Source of the DNA: Ruminococcus flavefaciens
Lineage (GTDB): Bacteria; Bacillota; Clostridia; Oscillospirales; Ruminococcaceae
Assembly (NCBI GenBank): GCA_002373775.1
Contig: DFJW01000024.1
Location: 1 to 54,428 of the forward strand
DNA: 54,428 nucleotides
Direction: 5' to 3'
The notes beneath the pieces are model-generated. The model was not told where the DNA came from, searched no databases, and saw only the letters and a program-made list of their open reading frames with translations. Positions 8,401 to 16,358 of the stretch are shown here, piece after piece. Position numbers and translations under genes: made by a program. How positions within the stretch are numbered: position 1 is the first letter of the stretch; each line of letters begins with the position of its first letter.

Positions 8401-9876
8401 TTATTCTTCCTCGTCCTCAGACTTCTTCTTTTTCATGTAGATCATTCCGCCGGTAACGCCGATGGCACCGAGTGCAACAATGCCCAAAGAGCCTGCAACA
8501 GTTGTCAGGATGCCTGTGGGGATCGCTCCGGAGCGGTCGTTGGTAAATGCTGCGACAGTGTCAGCATTGATGTAAGTATCAGCGATCTGGTGGTTGCTGT
8601 ACGAAATATCGCTGCCCATTACCGGTTCTTCCTCTGTGCCTGTATTGGTCTTATCCTGTGTCTTGGTATCGCCCGTCACAGCCGCACTGTCAGAATAATC
8701 CTCCGGATCTTCCGTGATCGTGTATGAAGTACCTTCTGCCAGACCTCTGATCGCAATGCTCTGTCCGTGCTGGAGATAAAAGACCTGTGTTACAGTTCCG
8801 TCAGCACCAACAGTTAAAGTGGCGGGCTGTGCTACATCAGATGTAATGCAGGTTGTGGCACTGTTCGGATCAGCGGAGATCGTGGTATCAGCATTGCCGT
8901 CAGTTGTATTTGCATTATTATCATCAGCGTAAGAAACATCATAGACAGTTCCTTCAACAGCACCGGATATAGTTACAGTAAACGCAAAATACTTATCCTT
9001 AGAACCCTGATTGCCTGTTACAGTCTTGCTGAAAGTAAGGTCATACGAAGTATAAGCGTTTGTATAGCTTGAGCTTTTATTCGTTGTAGTATCTGCTGTT
9101 GCGGACGGTGCAGCATCATGTTTTCCTTCATACAGCACATAACCGGCAATAAAGAGCTGTTTTCCGTCTGGCACGGTATATCCCGAATTATCGGCAAGTT
9201 TTGCATAATAATCTGCATAGTCTTCAACATAGACGTCGAGTGTTCTGTATGTATTCTGTCCTGATGCAGATACGCCCGTATCATTCGCAATACCCTGATT
9301 CGAGCCTGTTTCGGTTATCAGATAGCGGTATACACCCGGTTCCGTAAACTGAACTGTGCTGAAATCGAGCGTTAAGGTCTTTTTGGCATACTTTTCATTT
9401 CCGGCAGTTGCATCCTGCCACACAACCGCTGTGTCAGCACCGGCTGTGCCCTCTGTTACTGTAGTATTAGTATCACTCTGAACAAAGGAAACTACACCTG
9501 CCGTATCCGAGCCGGTATTTGCTGCATCATTTGCCTTGAAATCAAGTGTTGTTCCGCCGGTCTGTGTTGTAACGCCGTTGATAACAGCAAGATCTGAACC
9601 GGAAGCCGGGGTGATTACAGCTTTTTCGGCTGCATCGCTGTATGGTGCGATCGAGAAGTCGAAATTAGCGTTCGGAACATTGGCATTCACGTCCATAACA
9701 AGATATTTGTCGATCATTGTTACATTTTTGCTTACCGGATCTGTTCCGTCAGTAGCATTTGTCAGACCGGGAGTATAGGGTGTTCCGGCTGCACTTGCGC
9801 TCATAGGCAGAGAAGCCATAGAAGCAATAAGGGCAGTTGAAGCGATGAAAGCAGAAATTCTTCTATACTTTTTCAT
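8401..9876 (-). CDS. Major (backbone) pilin
   Basis: A 491-residue secreted pilin. The signal peptide ends near ASA (residues 1-30). The first beta domain is FctA/Spy0128-like (about 45-270; GVYRYLITETG). A second pilin domain (about 275-460) opens with YDLTFSKTVTGN and ends with FTNDR, giving candidate Lys/Asn isopeptide partners, with YTITED offering the catalytic acid. The C-terminus is IPTGI, a hydrophobic helix and KKKKSEDEEE. The IPTGI signal in place of LPxTG matches the tip protein and the class B sortase. GGAGG lies 6 bases before the ATG. Abundant Thr/Asn/Asp fits a protease-resistant fibre subunit. The isopeptide residues are inferred from motif position. Confidence 0.88.
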   Translation of the reverse strand: MKKYRRISAFIASTALIASMASLPMSASAAGTPYTPGLTNATDGTDPVSKNVTMIDKYLVMDVNANVPNANFDFSIAPYSDAAEKAVITPASGSDLAVINGVTTQTGGTTLDFKANDAANTGSDTAGVVSFVQSDTNTTVTEGTAGADTAVVWQDATAGNEKYAKKTLTLDFSTVQFTEPGVYRYLITETGSNQGIANDTGVSASGQNTYRTLDVYVEDYADYYAKLADNSGYTVPDGKQLFIAGYVLYEGKHDAAPSATADTTTNKSSSYTNAYTSYDLTFSKTVTGNQGSKDKYFAFTVTISGAVEGTVYDVSYADDNNANTTDGNADTTISADPNSATTCITSDVAQPATLTVGADGTVTQVFYLQHGQSIAIRGLAEGTSYTITEDPEDYSDSAAVTGDTKTQDKTNTGTEEEPVMGSDISYSNHQIADTYINADTVAAFTNDRSGAIPTGILTTVAGSLGIVALGAIGVTGGMIYMKKKKSEDEEE

Positions 9877-9909
9877 AATGAACCTCCAAAATAATTTATA
9901 TAAATTTTC

Positions 9910-10488
9910 TTAAATACCGCGCATTCGCATCGTGAATACAACAGCGCCTTCTACATCATCCAGCGGTATCCCTCCATAAGTTCTGCTGTCGGAAATGTCA
10001 CTGCGAAAATCATTCAGAACAAACACACAGTTTTCGGGTACTTGATAGGGATAGCTGATCGCCGAGCCTTCCGGCGATGTGGGGTAGACTGCATTTTCTG
10101 AGATGCCATAGTCATTTACGGAAATAAAATCATTGAAAATACTGACCTTATCGCCGCCGAATGCGATGACTCTGCCGAATTTCACTTCTCCGTCACGCCG
10201 GTAAACGATCATTGTTCCCTGTTTCAGCTCTGCCAGCCGATAAGTTAAGCAAAATTCGCCGTCCCTGATTGTAGGGTAAGCACTGTTTGTGTGGCAGATA
10301 TGGATTCCGGCAATGAACCTGAAAACAACTGTCAGAACGAGTGCAGTTACGAATATCTTAATAAAAAAGGAAAGTGCGTAGCTTTTCGCAGTTTTTTTCC
10401 TCTTTGGCTTCACTTGAGAGCCGGAAGCCTTTTCGTCCTTCTCGGATTCTGCTTGCAGGGCTGCGGTTTGGGTTTTGTCAGTATCCAT
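9910..10488 (-). CDS. Pilus-locus signal peptidase I
   Basis: A 192-residue membrane serine protease that would remove signal peptides from the pilins or help pilus assembly. A charged cytoplasmic N-terminus (KPKRKK) precedes one membrane helix (about 38-61). Box B is NSAYPT (Ser69), the general-base Lys is in VKFGRVIAFGGD (Lys103), and the late box is NDFRSDISDSRTYGG. Spacing around the Lys is slightly unlike housekeeping LepB (KRV...GD). I chose the ATG at 10488: GAGAGG lies 6 bases upstream and family similarity starts here. The start overlaps the stop of a 57-codon leader ORF by 11 bases. Dedicated signal peptidases are regular members of pilus loci. Confidence 0.85.
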   Translation of the reverse strand: MDTDKTQTAALQAESEKDEKASGSQVKPKRKKTAKSYALSFFIKIFVTALVLTVVFRFIAGIHICHTNSAYPTIRDGEFCLTYRLAELKQGTMIVYRRDGEVKFGRVIAFGGDKVSIFNDFISVNDYGISENAVYPTSPEGSAISYPYQVPENCVFVLNDFRSDISDSRTYGGIPLDDVEGAVVFTMRMRGI

Positions 10489-10651
10489 CAGCATCCTCTC
10501 TTTCGCTGCAAACTTTTCTGAAAGGAGAGGCACGTTCTGATGCTGACGTATCCAAAAACATACGACAGCGATCAGAGGTCTTGTCACGTATTGATGAGCG
10601 CACTTTTGAAAGCGGAATGTCACTATTATTATGTCTGGTTATTATCAGCAT
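10478..10651 (-). CDS. Possible 57-codon leader ORF of the pilus operon
   Basis: A short frame between the promoter and the signal peptidase gene. ATG at 10651 follows AGGAGGG by about 12 bases, and the TGA at 10480-10478 lies 11 bases inside the signal peptidase gene, an arrangement typical of translational coupling. The product begins MLIITRHNNSDIP and is basic and hydrophilic with three Cys-containing segments (DRCRMF, KVCSER). It has no signal peptide and no family I recognise. It may be a regulatory leader peptide, a small protein, or a chance frame; the ribosome site and overlap argue mildly for translation. Confidence 0.35.
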   Translation of the reverse strand: MLIITRHNNSDIPLSKVRSSIRDKTSDRCRMFLDTSASERASPFRKVCSEREDADGY

Positions 10652-10733
10652 ACTTTATATTGCCCTCCTTTCCGTTTGTTAAACATTAGTCCTAAAGCAA
10701 TAGAGACAAACACAGTAATATATACTCTTTTTT

Positions 10734-10762
10734 ATTATAACACAAAACTGCTGATAATGCAA
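10734..10762 (-). promoter_or_regulatory. Sigma-A promoter of the pilus operon
   Basis: On the minus strand TTGCAT (10762-10757), a 17-base spacer and TATAAT (10739-10734). It lies about 85 bases before the leader ORF and is the only clear promoter for the five pilus genes. The gene-free stretch 10652-11031 otherwise holds AT-rich sequence and the divergent promoter of the next gene; 10763-10978 shows nothing I can name. Confidence 0.7.
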
Positions 10763-10978
10763 GGACTTTTACTAAAATCGCACTGGTTTTTTTAGGAATA
10801 TTTATTGGAGAAGATTGCCTTTTTATTTTGTCAAAAATTAAATATAAAGTGCACAGCGGTTCGTCACGGACTGCACCGCTCACTATATTCGACAATGCGA
10901 TACAGCTTCTCTTCATGGACATCAGAAAGGTTTCCGCCGCAAAAAACCGGAGAACTGCCAGAGCAGAGGCAGTTGGTA

Positions 10979-11007
10979 TTGATATTTTTGCGGATACGTT
11001 GTATAAT
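10979..11007 (+). promoter_or_regulatory. Sigma-A promoter of the DUF2461 gene
   Basis: TTGATA (10979-10984), 17-base spacer, TATAAT (11002-11007), 24 bases before the start codon. Confidence 0.75.
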
Positions 11008-11031
11008 ATACATATAAACGGAGGGAAAGAT

Positions 11032-11775
11032 ATGTTTGAAGGATTTACGCAGGAGGCGCTTGATTTCCTGCTTGGGATACGGCTCAACAACAACAAGGAG
11101 TGGTTCGAGCCGCGCAAGGAGATATACACGCAGAAGATTTACGAACCCATGAAGCAGCTTGGCGAGGAACTTTACGCGCCATTCGCTGATATCGACGGCA
11201 TGATGCACAAAGTTGGCAGGATATACCGGGACGAGAACTTCGCGCCCTATCTCCACTACCGGGACACCATGTGGATATACGTCCGGTACGAGGCATGGTA
11301 CTGGAACAAAACGCCCACCCTGTTCTTTGAACTTTCGCCGGAGGGGGCAGAATTCGGGTTCAGGATATCCAAGCCGGAAGCCGCAGTCATGGAGCGTTTC
11401 CGCAGTCAGCTGGCGGAGGACGCAGGTCCGTTCCTGAAAATGACAGAGGAACTGGAAAAGAAGCACGGCATAGTCATCGGCGGCGAGGAATACAAGCGCC
11501 GCAAGCCCTGCAATGTCCCGGAAGCTGAGCGGTTCTTCGCCAAAAAGGGACTGAGTGCATCAGTGAAGGTCAGCGATACCGGCGAACTTTTCAGCCGCCG
11601 GATATGCGATCATGCAATTGAGATAATGCAGGCTGTGCAGCCGATGAACGACTTTTTCCACGAGATAGTGGAGATAGAGGAACTGGCAAAGGCGATCGCC
11701 CGGGAGGAGAAAAATACTCCGCCGGAACCGGAGATAAATATGGTGAAAGCACCCGATGTGGAGTTCATGTGGTGA
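11032..11775 (+). CDS. DUF2461 family protein
   Basis: A 247-residue cytoplasmic protein of the DUF2461 family (about 220-250 residues is usual). Recognisable features are the opening FEGFTQEALDFLLGIRLNNNKEWFEPRK, described here by its N-terminal 'F..LR.NN..WF' pattern, then RIYRDxxFAPY and HYRDTMWIYVR. No enzymatic activity is established for the family to my knowledge. I chose the ATG at 11032 with GGAGGG 6-8 bases upstream; the frame is open further upstream but that stretch carries the promoter. It appears monocistronic. No clear terminator follows; 11776-11872 contains only a weak imperfect hairpin. Confidence 0.85.
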   Translation: MFEGFTQEALDFLLGIRLNNNKEWFEPRKEIYTQKIYEPMKQLGEELYAPFADIDGMMHKVGRIYRDENFAPYLHYRDTMWIYVRYEAWYWNKTPTLFFELSPEGAEFGFRISKPEAAVMERFRSQLAEDAGPFLKMTEELEKKHGIVIGGEEYKRRKPCNVPEAERFFAKKGLSASVKVSDTGELFSRRICDHAIEIMQAVQPMNDFFHEIVEIEELAKAIAREEKNTPPEPEINMVKAPDVEFMW

Positions 11776-11872
11776 GGTGTGAAATTAAAAAAGCAGTGGC
11801 ATGCGCCGTATGATACCGCTGTATTCACAATCGGCAGGCGGTTTTGTTTGGAATATTTGTAGCAACTCACAC

Positions 11873-11901
11873 TTGAAAAAGCCGCAGAGGGATGATATAA
11901 T
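11873..11901 (+). promoter_or_regulatory. Sigma-A promoter of the ECF S-component gene
   Basis: TTGAAA (11873-11878), 17-base spacer, TATAAT (11896-11901). The -10 hexamer runs directly into a palindrome that covers the expected transcription start. Confidence 0.75.
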
Positions 11902-11936
11902 ATATTAAATCCATAATACATACGGATTTAATATAT
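11900..11936. promoter_or_regulatory. Palindrome at the transcription start, candidate operator
   Basis: A perfect inverted repeat with 13-base arms (core TTAAATCC and GGATTTAA) and an 11-base centre (11913-11923). It begins at the -10 box and ends 15 bases before the S-component ATG. Position over the start site suggests a repressor operator for vitamin-responsive control. The arms do not match the BirA or NiaR consensus I know, so the regulator is unknown. The RNA could also form a 5' hairpin. Confidence 0.55.
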
Positions 11937-11951
11937 ATTAGGAGGTGCGTT

Positions 11952-12491
11952 ATGTCACATTCTGTCACACCTGCCGGACGTTCGGCAAAAGTGAAACTCA
12001 TGGTGCTGACCGGACTTTTTGCGGCGCTGGTCTATGTATTCACGGCTTTCCTGCACATCCCTACAGGTGCCGGATATACCCATGCCGGAGACGGTCTCAT
12101 CTACCTTGCAGCGTGCATCCTTCCTGCGCCATATGCGGCAGCAGCCGGTGCTGTAGGAGGTGCTCTCTCGGACGGACTTACGGGCTTTGCCGTGTGGATG
12201 CCGGCAACTATCGTGATAAAGGTCCTCACATCTTTCTGTTTCAGCAGGAACACAAAGAAGATCATCTGCGTGAGGAACCTGCTGGGAATCGTTCCTGCAC
12301 TGGTACTCTGCGTCGTTGGATACAGCCTTTATGAAGGCGTGTTCATGGCAGGCGGGATCAATACGGGAGCCGTCATCGCGGCATTCGGTCAGACACCGGC
12401 GTACTGCGTTCAGGTCGCCGCAAGTTCGCTGCTTTTCGTGGCAGTGGGCAGTGCCTTTGACAGAAGCGGCATCAGGAAGCTCATAAAGTGA
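11952..12491 (+). CDS. ECF transporter S component (vitamin-binding membrane protein)
   Basis: A 179-residue integral membrane protein with about six helices. Features are an N-terminal LTGLFAALVYVFTAFLHIP helix, the polar GYTHAGDGLIYLAA segment, and a repeated Ala/Gly-rich helix pattern typical of substrate-binding S components. The HAGD...P...AA..GA..GG..D pattern resembles the TIGR04002/HmpT-like group; the vitamin is not decidable from sequence alone. It would dock with the shared EcfA1-EcfA2-EcfT energy module encoded at 18620-21178. AGGAGG precedes the ATG by 6 bases. It is monocistronic with its own promoter, palindrome and terminator. Confidence 0.8.
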   Translation: MSHSVTPAGRSAKVKLMVLTGLFAALVYVFTAFLHIPTGAGYTHAGDGLIYLAACILPAPYAAAAGAVGGALSDGLTGFAVWMPATIVIKVLTSFCFSRNTKKIICVRNLLGIVPALVLCVVGYSLYEGVFMAGGINTGAVIAAFGQTPAYCVQVAASSLLFVAVGSAFDRSGIRKLIK

Positions 12492-12520
12492 CCTGCCGCA
12501 TTATCTGACATAACTTTCAT

Positions 12521-12556
12521 ATCACCGGACACGTCCAGCAGTCCGGTGATTTTTTA
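12521..12556 (+). terminator. Intrinsic terminator of the S-component gene
   Basis: Perfect 10-base stem ATCACCGGAC / GTCCGGTGAT with a 10-base loop, followed by TTTTTTA. Confidence 0.9.
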
Positions 12557-12656
12557 TATATACAGCAGGATTTTGCCCTTTTGCACTATTTACAGTGTGT
12601 ATATTTGTACATAGCTAACAGCTTTTGTAAAATACTATAAAAAATATATAAACATA

Positions 12657-12686
12657 TTGCAAAGTCAGGGGCGTTTGTGTTATAAT
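12657..12686 (+). promoter_or_regulatory. Promoter of the ruv cluster
   Basis: TTGCAA (12657-12662), 18-base spacer, TATAAT (12681-12686), 59 bases before ruvC. No LexA-type box was recognised nearby. Confidence 0.65.
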
Positions 12687-12745
12687 AGTATGGAATATAG
12701 TGAGTAGCTATATCTATTTTAAGGATCAATGAAAAAGGTGCACAT

Positions 12746-13237
12746 TTGAAGACGATAAGGATACTTGGAGTCGATCCGGGATACGCGATAGTGGGGTTCG
12801 GAGTCCTGGATTACGACGGTGTGAAATTCCAGCTGGTGGAGTACGGCGCTGTGCTCACTGAAGCCGGCACCCCTTTCCCGGAAAGGCTTGCCTCCATACA
12901 TACGGACATCGAATTCATCTTCGATAAGTTCAAGCCGGAGTGCATGGCTATTGAGCGGCTCTATTTCAATACCAATCAGAAGACCGCTATCGACGTTGCA
13001 CAGGCACGCGGAGTCACTCTGCTGTCGGCAGCCACAAGGAAAGTGCCGATATTCGAGTACACGCCTTTGCAGGTGAAATCGTCGGTCACCGGTTACGGCA
13101 AGGCAGAAAAGATACAGGTCATGGAGATGACGAGGAAGATACTCGGACTGGCGCAGATACCAAAGCCCGATGATGCCGCCGATGCTCTCGCCATAGCTAT
13201 CTGCCACGGACACACCACACGGTTCTCTCTCAGATGA
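12746..13237 (+). CDS. ruvC: Holliday junction resolvase RuvC
   Basis: A 163-residue endonuclease of normal length that cuts Holliday junctions bound by RuvAB in recombination and repair. The RNase H-like acidic residues are visible: Asp10 in ILGVDPG, Glu70 in MAIERLYF, and Asp143/Asp146 in KPDDAADALAIA. The start is TTG at 12746 with AAAGGTG 5-6 bases upstream. It heads a plus-strand cluster followed by ruvA, an sseB-like gene and ruvB. Isoleucine is coded mainly by ATA (9 ATA, 4 ATC, 1 ATT), unlike korC. Confidence 0.96.
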   Translation: MKTIRILGVDPGYAIVGFGVLDYDGVKFQLVEYGAVLTEAGTPFPERLASIHTDIEFIFDKFKPECMAIERLYFNTNQKTAIDVAQARGVTLLSAATRKVPIFEYTPLQVKSSVTGYGKAEKIQVMEMTRKILGLAQIPKPDDAADALAIAICHGHTTRFSLR

Positions 13238-13262
13238 ACAGCATTACCGGAAGGAAGATAAA

Positions 13263-13886
13263 ATGATATACAGTCTGAAAGGTGAGCTTGCAGTCAAGGA
13301 GCTGGGCTTCGTTGTCATTGAATGCGGCGGAGTGGGCTACGGATGCAGGACTTCCTACAACACAGTCTCACAGCTCGGCGAAGTCGGCAGCGAGGCTAAA
13401 CTCTATACCTATTTATATGTAAGGGAAGATGTGGTGGAGCTCTTCGGCTTTTCCACACAGCAGGAACTCAGCTGCTTCAGGCTGCTGATATCCGTTTCCG
13501 GAGTCGGTCCCAAGGCGGCTACGTCCATTCTCTCGGACGTTACGCCGGAGAGATTCGCATTCCTCATTGCCTCCGGCGACAGCAAGGCATTCACAAAAAT
13601 AAAGGGCATAGGTGCCAAGACCGCACAGAGGATAGTGCTGGAACTGAAGGATAAGATGTCCTCTGAATCCATAAGCGGCTCTGTCTCAAAGGACGCAGCG
13701 GACTTTGCGGCTGTATCCGGCGGAGGAGCATCCTCATCGGTGACAGAAGCCCTCGAAGCACTCATGGTGCTGGGATACACCCAGGGCGAGACTGCTCCCA
13801 TACTCGGGAAGCTGGATCCGTCACTCAGCACACAGGATCTCATAAAAGAGACGCTGAGGCTCATGGCGGCAAAGAATATGCGCTGA
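13263..13886 (+). CDS. ruvA: Holliday junction DNA helicase subunit RuvA
   Basis: A 207-residue protein, the tetrameric junction-binding partner that loads RuvB and RuvC. Domain I is the OB fold beginning MIYSLKGEL. Domain II has the two helix-hairpin-helix motifs VSGVGPKAATSIL and IKGIGAKTAQRIVLELKDK. Domain III (about 155-207) follows a Ser/Gly/Ala linker and includes ALMVLGYTQGE, which contacts RuvB. It begins 25 bases after ruvC; GGAAGATAAA precedes the ATG. Confidence 0.96.
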   Translation: MIYSLKGELAVKELGFVVIECGGVGYGCRTSYNTVSQLGEVGSEAKLYTYLYVREDVVELFGFSTQQELSCFRLLISVSGVGPKAATSILSDVTPERFAFLIASGDSKAFTKIKGIGAKTAQRIVLELKDKMSSESISGSVSKDAADFAAVSGGGASSSVTEALEALMVLGYTQGETAPILGKLDPSLSTQDLIKETLRLMAAKNMR

Positions 13887-13959
13887 ATGTGCCGCTCAGC
13901 ATCGTAATATCAAAACTTATGTACACTAAATATTTTCATACAGAAAGGAAGAAACAATC

Positions 13960-14691
13960 ATGAATCTTGATGAACTTCTGAAAGCAGCTATAAAAGATCC
14001 GTCCAAGAGGTCGGTATTCTTACAGACACTCATAAAGAGCGATGTATACGTTATCTGCAAGAACCCTGTAAAACAGGAACGCGGACGCGCTGAGGGCGGC
14101 GTACAGCTGGAACTCATCACCACCCAGAACCCGGACGGAGACATCTTCATCCCGTTCTTCACCAGCTTCCGTGCGCTCCAGCAGTTCGCAAAGCGCTACG
14201 TTGACTGCTACAAGATAAACTGTCTCAGACTTTTCGACCTGATACAGTCAGTCTCAGCAGTGCTCAACCCAAATTCCTACGGCAAGGAGTTTTCATCACA
14301 GGAGATAAAGAGCATCCTCATGGTTGCCCGCAACCTCAAGATAAAGGCTATCTCCTACAATGAGGCTGATACCATAACCTACCGTCCCGTAGAGCACAGC
14401 GTGGGACATATCACCAAGGCAGCTTCCAAATTCCTCTCAAAGCAGCCAAATGTTGACCGCGCATTCATAATGGAAATGATAAAGGGCTGCGAAAAGCCGC
14501 AGATACTCATAGTTCTTGATATGCTGGGCAGCACGAGAAAACTCTTCGTGCCTCTCTCGAAATACCTTTCAAAGACGGTAAAGGCCAACGAGCATCTCTG
14601 CTTCATCAGCTATGAGCAGGACATGGGCAAGAAGGCTGCCGAGACAGTCGATCCGTTCTATGTCCGCAAGAAGAGATTCTTCGAGAAGTGA
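13960..14691 (+). CDS. SseB-like protein
   Basis: A 243-residue cytoplasmic protein. The N-terminal half (about 1-125) resembles the SseB N-terminal domain: SDVYVICKNP, GDIFIPFFTSFRALQQFAK. The C-terminal half (about 130-240) fits the SseB C-terminal beta/alpha region. SseB-family proteins are linked to serine sensitivity in E. coli, with unclear biochemical role. AAAGGAAG lies about 8 bases before the ATG. Its position between ruvA and ruvB is unusual, since these two are normally adjacent, and suggests co-transcription with the repair genes; a functional link is inference only. Confidence 0.7.
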   Translation: MNLDELLKAAIKDPSKRSVFLQTLIKSDVYVICKNPVKQERGRAEGGVQLELITTQNPDGDIFIPFFTSFRALQQFAKRYVDCYKINCLRLFDLIQSVSAVLNPNSYGKEFSSQEIKSILMVARNLKIKAISYNEADTITYRPVEHSVGHITKAASKFLSKQPNVDRAFIMEMIKGCEKPQILIVLDMLGSTRKLFVPLSKYLSKTVKANEHLCFISYEQDMGKKAAETVDPFYVRKKRFFEK

Positions 14692-14713
14692 TCCTGTTCG
14701 GGAGGAATAATTT

Positions 14714-15772
14714 TTGATACAGACAGAGGATATGGAATTTGCGCCGAGGATAATCACTCCGGAGACCACTCAGGAGGATTCCGACATCGACGTGAGCCTG
14801 AGACCGCAGACTCTCCATGAGTACATCGGTCAGGACAAGGCGAAGGAGAACATCGCCATATATATCGAAGCTGCAAAGCGTCGCGGAGAGCCGCTGGATC
14901 ATGTCCTGCTGTACGGCCCTCCCGGTCTCGGAAAGACCACGCTTTCCGCTATAATCGCCCATGAACTGGGCGTGAACCTGCGCGTCACCACCGGTCCGGC
15001 TATCGAAAAGCCCGGCGATCTTGTATCGCTGCTGACCAGTCTTTCGGACAACGACGTGCTTTTCATCGACGAGATACACCGCCTTTCAAGAGCCGTGGAG
15101 GAGATACTCTACCCGGCTCTGGAGGACAGGGTGATAGACATAATCATAGGAAAAGGTCCTTCTGCACAGTCCATACGCATCGACCTGAAGCCCTTCACGC
15201 TCATCGGCGCGACTACCCGTGCCGGACAGCTCTCGGCTCCCCTGAGAGACCGATTCGGCGTTATACAGCGCCTTGAACTCTACACCAAGGCTCAGCTGAC
15301 GGATATCGTCCGCAGAAGCTCCATGATACTGGGCATCCCATGCACCGGCGACGGCGCAGAGGAGATCGCCGGACGTGCAAGAGGCACACCGCGTATCGCC
15401 AACAGACTGCTCAAAAGAGTCCGCGATTTCGCAGACGTCATGGGCAACGGCGAGATCACCACGGACATCGCCCGCATCGCCCTCAGCCGCCTTGAGATAG
15501 ACGAGCTGGGACTGGACGGTCTGGACAGGCGCATGCTGGAAATGATAATCAAAGGCTACGCCGGAGGTCCTGTGGGACTGGAAACTCTCGCATCGGCTCT
15601 GAATGAAGAATCGGTGACGCTGGAGGATATCTGCGAGCCGTTCCTGATGCAGCTGGGATTCCTCGGAAGGACGCCGAGAGGAAGGATAGCCACCCGACTT
15701 GCATACGAGCATCTCGGATATAAGCCCCCCGAGCCGAAGCCTTCGGCAGACGACGGGCAGATGACGTTCTGA
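14714..15772 (+). CDS. ruvB: Holliday junction branch-migration ATPase RuvB
   Basis: A 352-residue AAA+ motor that drives branch migration with RuvA. Near residue 68 is the Walker A motif GPPGLGKTT; Walker B is FIDEIHRL. Further family features are [12 protein letters not shown] with its arginine, and the winged-helix DNA-binding end ([25 protein letters not shown]). The start is TTG at 14714 with GGAGGA 8 bases upstream; an ATG at 14732 would lie too far from it. It follows the sseB-like gene by 22 bases. Confidence 0.96.
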   Translation: MIQTEDMEFAPRIITPETTQEDSDIDVSLRPQTLHEYIGQDKAKENIAIYIEAAKRRGEPLDHVLLYGPPGLGKTTLSAIIAHELGVNLRVTTGPAIEKPGDLVSLLTSLSDNDVLFIDEIHRLSRAVEEILYPALEDRVIDIIIGKGPSAQSIRIDLKPFTLIGATTRAGQLSAPLRDRFGVIQRLELYTKAQLTDIVRRSSMILGIPCTGDGAEEIAGRARGTPRIANRLLKRVRDFADVMGNGEITTDIARIALSRLEIDELGLDGLDRRMLEMIIKGYAGGPVGLETLASALNEESVTLEDICEPFLMQLGFLGRTPRGRIATRLAYEHLGYKPPEPKPSADDGQMTF

Positions 15773-15789
15773 GCGGCAGGTGTGCTGCC

Positions 15790-16332
15790 ATGTTCATAAA
15801 AGGATCGAAACGCTATAATTACCGGCACAACAGCGAAAGAGCCGTTTCCCCTGAATTCGGGAAGATGATAAACGGTCAGGGAATGGGTTTTGCCGCGAAT
15901 TACCGGTACGGCATATGCCATATGAGCTTCAACGGCTGTGAGGTCATAGCGGTGCACAACGCGCTGGTCTGGCTTTGCAGACCTCAGCCGCTGATGGATA
16001 TAGCTTATTTCATGGAACGCTACCGTGTCCTTATGGGTTTTTTCGGCTGCAATGCCTACCGTATCGGCAAGGCACTGAAACACTTCGGCGCAGACTGCAC
16101 ACGCAGCCGTGATGCCGGAGACGCAGAGGCGTTCATCATAACTTACTGGACGAAAAGACGTTTTCTTTCGCCCATACATACAGTTTTCTGCGTCCGTTCG
16201 GACAAGGGGATAACTGTCTACAACAGATACAACAACCGTGACCGGTCCTATCTCTGCGGCAGCATTGAGGAATTCGCGGGGAAATACAGACCTATCGCGG
16301 TATACAGGATAGAGAAAGATATACAGACCTGA
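15790..16332 (+). CDS. C39-like cysteine-peptidase-fold protein, function unknown
   Basis: A 180-residue protein with the look of a papain/C39-like fold: a putative nucleophile in FNGCEVIAVHNAL, a histidine in SPIHTVFCV, and a following VYNRYNN that could supply the third residue. There is no signal peptide or membrane helix, so it should be cytoplasmic, unusual for C39 enzymes, which normally process peptides at ABC transporters. It could be an amidase or a non-catalytic relative. It starts 17 bases after ruvB with AGGTG 8 bases upstream, so it is probably in the same transcript. Substrate unknown. Confidence 0.6.
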   Translation: MFIKGSKRYNYRHNSERAVSPEFGKMINGQGMGFAANYRYGICHMSFNGCEVIAVHNALVWLCRPQPLMDIAYFMERYRVLMGFFGCNAYRIGKALKHFGADCTRSRDAGDAEAFIITYWTKRRFLSPIHTVFCVRSDKGITVYNRYNNRDRSYLCGSIEEFAGKYRPIAVYRIEKDIQT

Positions 16333-16358
16333 AAGATACACAAAAGGAGAAAAACAAA

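Noticed and set aside
10692..11129. 145-codon minus-strand frame before the DUF2461 gene
   Set aside because: Overlaps the DUF2461 gene and both divergent promoters, and has no family similarity.
11900..11936. Riboswitch upstream of the ECF S component
   Set aside because: Only 45 bases separate the likely transcription start from the ATG, too short for thiamine, FMN or cobalamin riboswitches; only the palindrome is present.
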